A DNA stretch of 64,000 nt, from positions 1-64,000 of the forward strand of contig NW_025955148.1 of assembly GCF_022376445.1 (NCBI RefSeq), given 5' to 3'. The notes under the pieces are model-generated. The model searched no databases. It saw only the letters and a list, made by a program, of their open reading frames with translations, and had not been told where the DNA came from. Positions 1 through 11,013 of this stretch are shown here, piece by piece (within the stretch, counting starts at the first letter, position 1; every line of letters starts with the position of its first letter). Position numbers and translations under genes: made by a program. The DNA comes from Fomitopsis serialis (Eukaryota > Basidiomycota > Agaricomycetes > Polyporales > Fomitopsidaceae).

Positions 1-3000
1 GCAGAACGCGCAGGGCCGCTTCCGAAATGGCGCTGTTATATACGGGGTTGGATGGCCTGATGCGGCCGGTGCATAGCGCGCAGCGGAATGGGAAGAACCC
101 GGGAACTTGACATTACCCTGGATCCAGAAGTCTTGATCACCTGCTCGCCAGGGCGACCTGCGGAGCCTCCACAGGTGGAAGGCTCCAACTGCGCTCGGCA
201 GCGTCGGGCCGCCAAGCGCGTCCATTGTCGGGGGATGAGCGATGTACGTACGGTGTCCCGTTTCGAGGTGTCGCCGGCGACCCTATGTCGTCGCCTGACA
301 CTCCTCTGTGGTGCGCGGTGTCTTCGCATGGTGTTTGATCGGCTGTGGCCCAGGGACGCAGAGCTGCGGTGGACGAGTTGGGGCACAGACCGGGCATAGG
401 CGCGGGCGGTGCGGGCCCCCGCGTCGCACCCCGCAGAGCGAGGCGGGGTGAGACAGGCGTCGGGGCTGGGCGCCTCGCACATTGATGGCAGCGGTGCCGT
501 GCGCTTGGCAGGCGCCGGACGATCTGTTCGTGCGCCCCGATCATGATCCGTCGTTATCCGGGCCACTCTCCACCCCTGCAGTTTTCTCTGCGGCATGAGC
601 GAGAACTTGGCTGGGGCGATCTACGCGTCTCAGCGCATATGCATAGTATTCACCGCGGTGGCGGCCATGGGCGCGGGCACAACGCACCAGTATGGCGCGT
701 AGTCCGAACATCCGACTCGGATATGCCAGGTACAGCTTGCCATTGTGCCCTGGCTAATGTCAGGAGCGCAGTCTTGATAACTTACAAATATTGCTCGTAC
801 CTGCTCCTATTCGCAACGCAAACCAGCTCAAAGCCCCGGTCGTGCAAATTTTCGTACTTGACATCGACTTGACGAGTCATTTTGCGAGGCTCGGCCCTGG
901 AGGGACGCTAGGGGATTCACGCCAAGTCCGCGGCGACCCCACAACGCTCTCGAATGCAATATGCGTCATTTCGCCAAAAGGTTGTGCCTATTAGGGCCCA
1001 GTCATGACACTTGATGTCTGCATATGAGCTCAAGGTGTGTGCTTGAGTTGATTCTCGACGGGAAAATGTCACGGTTGCCTACATAACAGATAGGTGACCG
1101 GATGTCCTGCGTGTCGATATCGATGTCTATTGTACGCGCTCGGGGCCTCATACTTGGCATGACATCGACACGAATGACGGCGTACAACACTGGCGGTCGG
1201 GTTGTGTGGCCAGCGAGCATGGATGAAGCCATTCTCTGACACACCGTAGGAGGGAGTTTGGTTGGGAGTAAGTAAGGACATGGGAACTCCAGCGATCTCG
1301 CTTTTAGAACATCAGGTGCATAGCTCGCGGGGCCTTCTTCGAAGTGTTGCAAGAATAGTACGCGTCGTAACACAGCGGCCGAAATCGCTCCAGACTAAGT
1401 AGCAAAAGTATGTTGTACGTTCGAATGGTGCTACAGACCCTGGTAACGCATGATACGTATCTACTGAGTATCCACTAATTACTTACAGACAATCACCGAC
1501 CCTCGGCCAACACCGGGTGCGATCTTGTACCGTGCACCGCCGGCCACATCTTGTCTCCCTCCTTCATGCCGTTTAGCCTTCCTTGTTTGTGCTTGGTACA
1601 TTGGTTCCTCAAACAAATGCGTTCAGTGTTCCTGAACCGCGCGCACAATTCAGGCGAGAGCACTGCTCGCTCCCACTCAGTACCTGAATGGCGATGTCAT
1701 ACCTGGACGGGAGAGTAGCTGCGGCCGCAAATGTGACAACTTTCTTTTCATCGCTTCGTGTACGATCATAGTGGCGTAGATAAAGCCGCAAAACCTGAAG
1801 GTAAGTATCGCAGAAGACAACGCACGACGCGACGCGAGCCGGGGCTCCAGGCGTCGCGCTGGCTATATGCGGTCACCTGACCGCGTATCGCCGACTACCA
1901 ACCGACCACCACCTCTATCCCAATTGAACCCATCAACCGTGCACGAGGAATGCCGTATCGGACACCCGCTAAGGATGACTCAGTCACCCTACGCGCACGA
2001 ATTCCCTGGTTCAGTATACACTCACCCTTTCTAGGCATGGACCGTGCAATCCGCGACGACTTCGGCCCGGACTGGCTCCCGACTCATCCGTCGAGCGGCC
2101 ATATCGAGAGCGGGAAGTAACCCTCTCCTCCCAGGTTCATCAATGGCTGCGGCTTGTTACGACGCTGTGGTCGGGGCCCGTAGTCCAGAGCGAGGATCTC
2201 CCGCCTTCGAGATATCGTTTCATGACGGCCGTGTCTCGCGACGCTTTCTGCGCGTAGCCGCCCATCTCGCTCGTTGTTGACAGTGTTCTGCGTCATGCTA
2301 CTGGTTATCGTGCCCAGCTGGTGAGTACTGCAATCTTTCATCTCGCGCTTTGTGCGCGCGGCAAGTGCTTCCTGCCGCTCGTGCGTTCCCGTGACGTTCT
2401 GCTCCCGTGCATCCCTAGGCCGGTTCTCCCGCTCGACCTTCCCTAGAGCGGATAGTCCTCCCTCGGCGCGACGAACTCTGCAGCCGTGGGTACAGCGCCA
2501 GGCCCCCTCCGAGTGCGGGTTGACTAAGACGCTGTCCTTGCCTTCTGCGGTAAGCAATCCTGCTCAAAACCCCATGCACTCGAGTGGCGCTGGATCTGCC
2601 ATTCATTCGAATGGCCCGATACCCGATTTGCTACGGGTGCGATCGCCTGCACTCGTGATCGACTGCCTGGCTTCTGGCAGCGCTCTGAACTGAGAACCCC
2701 CTCCCATGCTTCAGGTTCAGCGCACGGTGTGGAGCCTGAGTGCACCTCACACTCACCATGCGAATCCGCGCTGAAGGCGTACGAAGGCGCCCCCGATTAA
2801 TGTGGCGCGAGCTTGCCGTCATGCCTGAGGAACCTGTGAGGAACAGCGTCGTCAGTGTGCGCGTTCTCGGGAGTGGCGTGGCAGCGCGGAACCGTGGCCT
2901 CGACGTCGCGTGCGAAGCCACCCTACATTTATCTCAATTGAAGTACTGCCCCCCACTCAATCTCGCTGAAGCGTCTACTACGCCCAGGCTACAGGCTCCC

Positions 3001-5657
3001 CCCTGCGCCTGAGTTACGTTAGCGACGGATCTAAGCAGCCGTTTTGACCTGGCAACAGCTTCTTGCTCGCCGTCCAATTTGTCTGTGTCAAATGTCAGAA
3101 CCTATCGTCGCCCGTGCATTCCCCCCTCCTGTCACGAGTGCCGCCGGCCCTGAGGATGCAACCAGATCGCTCGTCAGCGAAGAAGCGCGCGACGTCCTGG
3201 GAAGGGGGGCTGCACTGACCTTTGGGGATGCGCGGCTGCCGCTGGACTTCTCAGAAGGCGATCCCGTGCGCACGGCGTCGTCGCGGAATAAACTCGATTC
3301 AGGTGGCGAAGCTAGCGTCCTGGTTACAACCCTCGAGCTTGTAGCGTGCTGGCAAGCATCCAGCGAGATAGGCGCAGGGCCATTCATCGGGTCTTGCGAT
3401 GACAGCCCGCTTCTCGGGCGAGGAGGAACGAGGATCACTGACCACAGGACGCCACAGGGCGGAATCATCGTGGCTCTCGACAGCAATAAGCTACGCACTG
3501 ATACGCATGTTGCGGCGAGCATACGGCAGCATCGAAAAGCGCGTTTCGAGCGGGACGTCCGGTAGGTGCGCTCTGGTACGAGGTCCGGACAGACCTACTT
3601 GGTGCTAGCCCTGCCGGAACACGTTGACACGCCTCGTTCCTGGCATCTCATTTCTCTCCCCGCATCCTGTCTTCTGTGGGCGGGTTCGTAATATCAGCCC
3701 CCGACCGCCGGTACCCATTGTGCGGCGGGAGGCGCCGCACGTGATGGTACCAGCGCGCACAAGTTCGGCGCTGGAGACACTCGGGATCGATTATGCGCCT
3801 TGCTTATCGGATCTTGGTACTCGTCATGCACGCTGCCAGTGCTCGCGGAGTCGGACGCAGGGGGAGGGGGATGGTGAGCTCCTGCAAGCCTGCTATCATC
3901 TCAGCTATCGCTATCGGGTCCGCCGCCTTGCGGTGGGAGAGGAAATGGTCCGAAGACTGCGCTATGCCTCTCGCCGGCGGTGGTGCCTGCTTCTGCCACC
4001 TTCTCTGTTCTGATCAGGGCGGTGAGTTCGCCATGTTGTTCTGTGGAAGTCGCATCAGCTGCTCTGTCCCGCGAAGGTAAGAAGACAGGGATGCAGCGCA
4101 CCTGGGTAGGGATGCAGGTCATATTTCTATTGCGGTTCCCCCGCCTGTGGCGTCCGTGGCGAGACAGAACCTCTAGATTCTGGCCACGGTGGAGCCAATT
4201 CACACTGGAGAAGACTGGGGCGTCAATCCGTCCGGTCGAACAAGGACAGTGATTACTCTGTTTGTGCGCTGCACTTGCCTCTGGAGTCTCGCTTGGCACC
4301 TGTGCAACCTTCCTGCAGTTCGGCCCCGTCTGCGGCGCGCTCTCGCCGAGGCCTGCGGAGGCAGACGTGCCGAACGCACTGTACCTGCAGCATGCTGCCA
4401 TGGGCAGAGGGTACTGGTGTTCAGAATCTCCGGATGTGGTAGGTCGTGATGGCGCAATCCGCCTCGAGGCTCTCCTACCGCCAGTTTGTGTACCCCGCTG
4501 CGTCCCGTGATCGGCGCTCCGTCGCTCGGTCAGCGCGACTGTCTCCCGCTCCCTCCTCGCAGAGCGCGAATATCGGCACGACGGTGGGCACTAGCGCGGG
4601 CCTGCTGACAGGGAGCGCCTTGTAGGTAAAGGGGATCATCGTTGACGCCCTCTAAACGTACGCGGGGGCTTCATCAATCAGCAGCGTCTTCTTGTCTCGT
4701 AGGAATTCCGCGCCCGGGTTGGCATTCGGAATTGCCGGTAGGTGGTGGAGAGGCGCATTGTGCTCGGTCCACGAGTATATCATCCTTCGTGGCTTCGGCT
4801 AGCTGTTGTGCTGGTCCAGCAGCAACCAAGATTATTGGGCTGGTAAGTTGAGCGGCGCAGGAACGCTACTGCCACGCATTATGGTTCCGTCACATCTGCT
4901 GTGGAGCCCGTATGAGCATCGTGTTGACTATAGGACTCTTGGCGACCCTATGCAGCCACTACCCAGCCCGGAGTTATGTGTGAGTGAGATCGCTAGGCTC
5001 GTGGCAAGTGCGTAGCGCAGTCTTCTCGGACGCTACCCCCGTCAGTGCCGTCATTCGGCGGTGAGCATGTTGCGCGAATGCTGGGGCGTGCATGCTACCG
5101 AGCGAGACCGGCCACCCTGTGTAGGGCCTCCTCCCATGGGTTCCGACTCGGACACCGGAGCGACGTCGGTGGAACGGTGCCTTGGGCGACGAATATAGCC
5201 GCGATGGGGATGGGGCCGACCGCATGCAACATTCAGCCCAAGGCGACACGTGTGGACGCCGGAGGAGTGGGGCACAAGGACGAACCGAGCTGTGCGGACG
5301 GTCTTGGGACGGACCGCGGCGGGTACGGTGTTCTCGGGACGGACCTCACGTACCATACAAGGGATGGTAAGAGCGGATAAGAAACGCGTTTGTATGTTGC
5401 ATTCTGTTTGTATGAGTGGCAATTCAAAGACGCTTGTAACGCCATTAGAAGACCTTTAAATGAACGCCGCGGAGTTCGAACCCGGGAAACGTGCCTCAGT
5501 AGATTTACAGGGAACTGCACGAAAAGTGGACAAAAATGGGAAGAAAACTCCGCCAAATCACACCGCCGCTTAGGCGAGCGCCTTCTCTTATTTTCCCTTT
5601 AACTCTCCGTCTCCCGCCTCGCTCGTTGATCCCCCCTGCACCCCTCAGGTCCAGTCA
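1..5657. other. Gene-free left end
   Basis: About 5.6 kb in which I recognise no gene. Open frames exist on both strands (for example 36-596 minus, 2084-2557 minus, 3044-3565 plus), but they overlap one another, are Arg/Ser/Pro-rich as expected from GC-rich random sequence, and show no domain or coherent splice pattern. No LTR, transposase motif or tandem repeat was seen. The last 80 bases before the GATA-factor start are C/T-rich (about 5577-5655), a common promoter feature in filamentous fungi. The stretch could hold orphan genes or decayed mobile DNA that cannot be identified by eye. Confidence 0.6.
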
Positions 5658-8503
5658 ATGCCCAACATTCTCAATCTCAAGTTCAAAGTCGGTTTCCCGA
5701 GTCCTAGGACACCAGGGGACGCGTACTCACATCCTTTTTCGTTAAAATCCGACAGGGCAACAAGTCCTTCGTACCCTTCAGCAACCTCAACGATGGCGAC
5801 TCGCTGACTTTGACCTGGAAGGTCCTCCCCGTTTCCCCCGGTTCGATGTAGCGTTGTAACTGAGCGAGCCTTTGCAGGTCTGCACCAAGGTGGCAAGCGT
5901 CTTGGAGCAGGGACAACGCCTCGAGAACTTGAGCTGGAGATTGTGGCACCTTCAGAACATCATGGTCGACTCGGATAACGCCAAGTCCAAGCGCGACTTC
6001 AAGAAGCTATCGAAATGCATGAGCGATAAGCTAGACAAGGAGAAAGGACGGTGAGTCGCCCTCGTCGTTGTCTGGCTTGCAAAAGCTCATTCGAGCTCAG
6101 GAGTATCGAAGAGCTCCAGGCGCCGGGCTTCAGGCGCAACCACTCGACCGAGCTCTTGCAGCAGCGTGCCGCTGAGAGGGAGCGCGAGCGCGAGGCGAAT
6201 CAAAACGGCAGGCCCGGGACGATTCACCGTATGCAGTTCACGTTCAGCGTTGACCAGCCCTCGCCGCCGACCGCGTCGACTATCGACGTCAAGAAGCCCG
6301 ACCTCAAGCCCTCCGCCGAATTCAAGGACAATGCCCTCAAGCGAGGCCGTCCCGCAACCCGCTCGACCACCACCCACGAAGATACTTCGATGGACACTGC
6401 TGACAGGGATCAACCTCTGACGCAGCGCGGCCGAAAGCCCGTCCCGTCGAGCACGGACTCTCGCAACTCTGCTCTCGACAGCATGTATTCTGCTGCCGCT
6501 CTTCGGTTCCCCTCCCTGTTTTCAAACGACTTCGGCCCCACCGCGCTGCTCTACCCCACGCCCACTACCACCAACCCCATGACATACGGCGAGGGCGTCG
6601 GGTCTGGTGCCAGTGCCAACGACTTCAGCATCATGCGCCCTACCATCGAACTCCCTCTTGACGAACTCTTGAACGCCGATAGCCCGAGTGGGTGGCCCCA
6701 CTTGGTCTCCATGCACGAAGACATCGAAATGAAGCCCACGCAACGCGACTCATCATACCCCTCCTCCGGCAGTTCTGGCCGCGACGCCAGCACTGACGAC
6801 GACGAAGCTCTTCTCAGGTCCACTACCGCTCTGCGGAACGTACCTCCTCTGTCCACGCCCATCGAGGACCTGGTGCCTCGCACCATCACTCCGACACGCC
6901 TCGGCGGTAACGGTCTTGTCGCCTCGCAGATTAACAGCAACGGGAAGCGTCCGTCCCTGAGTTTGCGCACGCAGTCGTCTGCGCGCTCGTCGGGTCCTAG
7001 TGCCACTCCGGTTAACAACGGAGGGCCGGGGACTCAGAGCTCCAACACGGCGCCCGGCGGTGTCAAGGCTGAATGCTCGAACTGTGGCGCAACTCACACA
7101 CCGCTCTGGCGCCGAGGCCTGAATGACGAGTTGAACTGCAACGCCTGTGGTCTGTATTGCAAGCTGGTACGTCAACGTTGTTAGGGTTCCTTGTACGTCT
7201 CGCTTAAGACGCATCATTACAGCACAAACGTCCTCGCCCGAAGAGCATGCGGAACAACCATGGCGAGGGTCGCACGCAGAGCGCCCCCCGAAGCGACACT
7301 CAGGAGATAGTGGGTAAGTATTTACGTACTCGCCTATGTCGGCTTTCTGTCTATGACGGATGCATAACCGCCGACGCCACAGCCCAATGTCACAACTGCC
7401 ACACGACTGCGACGCCACTCTGGCGCAAGGACGACGAAGGCAAGACGGTGTGTAATGCGTGAGTAACCTTGTCATCTCGGGGGTAAGCTCGCTGCTAACG
7501 GGCGTCCCTTCTTCCATCAGCTGCGGCCTATAGTGAGCTTCCTTGGCTGCCGCCGGATCGTCTACATAACTGACTTTTCCTAACACAGTTACAAGCTGCA
7601 TGGCTCGTCGCGTCCCATCAGTATGAAGTCGGACGTTATTCGCAAGCGTGCGCGTCACGACGCACGACGTGTTGGAAATGGTCCCTCGGAGACGCCCTCT
7701 GCGAGCCCAGGCGCCAGTCGCCGCGCGTCGCCCACCACGGACACACCGACGCTCGCGCCGGACTCGTCCACGACGACGTCGTCGATGTACAACGGCGAGC
7801 AGATGGACTACCGCCCGTCCATGCAGTCGGAGCTCATGGGCGCGCTTGGCGACACGCACAGTTCGTTCGGCGGCGGAAACAGCTACTTCTCCTACTCCGG
7901 CTTCCCGGGCCCGTACAACCCGGACTACCTCGCACAGACGCATAATATTCCCGCTGACGCACTTCCCTTCGCATCCGGGGACTTGTCGGACGTGGACAAT
8001 TCTGGCCTCGAGTCTCGCACCAACAAGCGGCGACGCATGAGCAACGACTCGGCGTCGGAGCCTCCGTCGTCGGCAGTGTCGTTGAGCTCGTACGCGGACT
8101 CGTTCACGTCGGCGTCATCGTCGGCTTCGCACTCGCAGCGTTCGTCGGTGGACTGGCCGTACGATCCATATGGCGGGTATGGGTTCAATAACCGAAACAA
8201 CAACAGCAACAACAACATGTGGCACCCGCCGATGCTCCCGCCGAACAGCGACTCGCCGCAATTCATCCACCCGCCGATGCTCCCCCAGACAGCTCGCCGA
8301 ACATCTTCCTCCACACGCAGGGCTTGCAGCATGACGACGACTCTCTCTTCGCTACGTACCTCCACCCGCCGATGCTGCCGCCCGACGGCGACTCTCCGGC
8401 CATGGGCGGCCTGCAGCTGCACCCGCCGATGGTTCCGAACGACTGGGGGAAGTCTGCGGGGCACGCGGATTCGTTCTACGACACACCAATGGTCACGTTC
8501 TGA
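5658..8503 (+). CDS. Two-finger GATA transcription factor with DUF1752 domain (apparent 1-nt deletion near C-terminus)
   Basis: Nuclear DNA-binding regulator. The N-terminus is the DUF1752 domain typical of fungal nitrogen/stress GATA factors (Gaf1/AreA-like): the segment RLENLSWRLWHLQ lies in the exon starting at 5878, followed across the 6051-6100 intron by GRSIEELQAPGFRRN. After a long Ser/Pro-rich region come two GATA fingers: CSNCGATHTPLWRR (7075-7170, joined after an intron to HKRPRPKSMR) and CHNCHTTATPLWRK (from about 7384), then the basic tail KLHGSSRPISMKSDVIRKR. Finger 2 is completed by a 12-nt exon (7521-7532) between introns 7459-7520 and 7533-7588. The first two junctions (about 5688 and 5822) use weak donors, so the start is less certain than the rest. 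The C-terminus has four HPPM(L/V)P motifs; between motifs two and three the frame shifts at a five-C run (8282-8286), and the conserved continuation ends at a TGA at 8501-8503. Target genes cannot be read from the sequence. Confidence 0.9.
7521..7532 (+). other. 12-nt microexon in GATA finger 2
   Basis: Twelve bases flanked by an acceptor (catcag) and a donor (gtgagc). They supply the end of Ala, then Cys-Gly-Leu and the start of Tyr in the invariant CNACGLYYKLHG motif. Both flanking introns must be removed at exactly these sites for the finger to keep its third and fourth cysteines. The codons join as GC|C TGC GGC CTA TA|T TAC. Confidence 0.88.
8219..8450 (+). repeat. HPPM(L/V)P degenerate peptide repeat in the GATA-factor C-terminus
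   Basis: Four copies of a His-Pro-Pro-Met-(Leu/Val)-Pro motif at about 8222, 8268, 8371 and 8421. In the first three the following residues are a variant of PNSDSP / PDSSP / PDGDSP. The copies are encoded by near-identical DNA (cacccgccgatgctcccg). Copy 2 has lost one C relative to the others, which causes the frameshift noted for this gene. Function unknown; a transcription-activation or partner-binding segment is possible. Confidence 0.8.
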
Positions 8504-11013
8504 TGAACTTCACGCCTTTGTCTCCCCGGGCTCCATCTCGCTCACGGACGCTGTAGCAAGGTGATCTTAGCTTACTTGACTCTGCCTGCGCGTGCGCGGG
8601 TACGACTGTTCGGACGCTGGCGTGTGTGCGTGTGAGCTTGGTACCTTTCTCCATTTCATTATGGTCTCTGCAAGCTATCATTCTCGAGAATCCTTTGTGT
8701 AGATGTCTCATCACTGCTCCTGTCGCATACCGGTCCGAGCATCGTCCCGTCATCGCATTGCTGTCGATTTCCATATTCCCATCCTCGCTCGATCGTCATC
8801 AGCCCGGTCCCGTTCCCTCCCACTCAATGCTCGCGCCCCTGCTATAGCCATAATTTCTCCTCTCTCGATCTCCCTCTTCGTGTGGTCATACCTCCCTTGG
8901 CTTCTGTGTCATACTCATCTCCTCTTCCCGCTCCCCTTGCCATCTCCCTCGATCTATCTATTCGAGAATAGGTTGTACGAGGTTGTCGTAGTTTGCCGCG
9001 AAGGGTCTCGCGTATTAGACCCTGAATAGATATTTAATCCCTCTTCCGTAGTCGCTATACCCCCGATGTATGCACATTATGTCTACGTAGGTTATGAATA
9101 AATTTGATGCCCCGGCCCTTCCTGAAGCGATCTGCGTGAATATGAAGCGACCCTGCGACTGAGGAATCGCTAGGCCTAGTGCATCCGTGGACAAGGGCGG
9201 CGGAGAACCGGGATTTGACTGCCAGAAGTCGGCCCCCTTGAACGCGCGAATGTTCCAGTGGGCTACGAAGTGTCGACGGAAGCCCCCCCAGACGACACGG
9301 CCACGCCGACGGTCTACCAGGAAAGGTACCATGTGGTAAATTTTATTTCGGTAGTTTGTGCAACGACACACGTTGGTAGAAGCCATACATGACGACTAAA
9401 GACGGCTCGCCTGACTGGCGTTATCTCCAATGCGGACGTTCAGTGGAGGAGCGGGAACATTCGCCTGCAATACAAACACGCCAATCAGCTCGGAGGAAGG
9501 ACGACATACGTTGCACGACGTCTTCGTACGACGCGTGTCGGGGGAGCGAATGGAAACGCATGTGTTCCTTCGGACATCTTGTGTCCGAGCGTAGGTTGCG
9601 TCATGACAGATCGCGTAGGCCGGGGGCAGTCTCATCGGGAACAGTTGAGATCCTGCACGCGTTCCGATGCGCGATCCCGGTAGGATCACGGAATGTGGGG
9701 AAGACATTGACTGGCTGCGTCGAGCGCGATTGAGATGATCCGCGCGGCGATGAAAGGGGATATGGCGTACCTGGCGGACGGGTCCGGCTTTGATACCTCG
9801 CAGATTATACTCGTTCAGCAGGATCTCGGTGGCACACATCGCGTCAGAGAGCATAGAGACCGTCATGAAATGTGAATACTTACATTGGCGGTGAGACACC
9901 ATTCGGTGTCTACCAATGAGTAGGTCGACGTTGGGCGGTACGAACTCACAATAGCAGGAGTACCGTGCTTGCCATCGCAGTGCGCTCACGTCTGCTGCCA
10001 ACGTACCGATCGTTTGGTAGATCAGAGTTGAGCGAGGCATGCAATCTGGGATCCTCCCATCTGACGTTACTCGCCAGGACTCCCAAGAGGGACAAGGCGA
10101 TCGATTTGTCCAAGATATCGGGTTGAATCGTGGATCGGCGCTGTCAAGCACAGAAGGACATGCAGACGCAATGAGGCCTCCAGGACCCGCGAGCCTGCCC
10201 GTTGGCCCGGATCTCTGAGCCGTCGATGAACACGGCCGATCTGCAAACGCTCGTGAGTGGACTCGAGGCTGCCGCGAGGGTGGACGTAGGACGCACGATC
10301 AGACGTTGCTAAACGTGCATCACCAACCTGGGGAAAGGCATGGTAAAGGAGCGACCGCCGTTCTGGTCGGAGTGATGCTACTGCTTGACAAGCTAGGCCG
10401 TTGTGACGGGTCGGTGCGACTTGAACCAAGACACGCTGCACGGCGCATGACATATCGGCGTCGTCGACTGCCAGGTGTCCGGATTCAATCCAGGTTCGCA
10501 AGATCCTCGTAGCAAGCCATGCAATGCTGCGTCGTACTTGACCGTGACATTGCTGAGCCCCGAAATTTAGCGTCATGGTTTGAGCACGCATCTTGTAACA
10601 CATGTATATGGATGAAGCATCATACTCCAGCCTCAGTGGGCGTATTTCAGAGCGATGCAAGGAAAGAGCAGCATTCAAAACGTGAATTTGAAGAACGATG
10701 GAGGATTTTGATTTTGAGGCAGCTCGTGCCGTGACCGTGGGAGTTCGCCGTCCCTTCCCGCGGCGCGTGGCGGTCGGCCCACCGCCGCGCAGCCTTGACC
10801 TCGGACGGCCAGCATCTCGGCGACATCTGGGTTTACTGTGATTCTCTTCTCTTCGTATAAGTTTCGCGATTGAGACGGTACGGTAACCACTGATTTTGGC
10901 TCGAAGAAGACTCACACGACGAGGTCAGAGGAGCCAGTTCGACTAAGTGCATTCGAGGTGGCGGGGCATTCATTGACAAGGACGCTCATCCGTGTCAGCT
11001 ACTTTGCTGTGTA
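8504..11013. other. Intergenic stretch with unassigned minus-strand frames
   Basis: The first ~500 bases are pyrimidine-rich and probably the 3' UTR of the GATA gene. The minus strand holds two longer open frames (9396-10151 and 10067-10915) with some donor-like sites (gtaagtatt near 9885; gtacgccat near 9770). Their products match no family I know and no consistent spliced model emerged. Treat as possible orphan gene or noncoding DNA. Confidence 0.5.

Noticed and set aside
5473..5495. tRNA B-box-like gttcgaaccc
   Set aside because: No matching T-stem, acceptor stem or A box at the right distance; judged a chance match.
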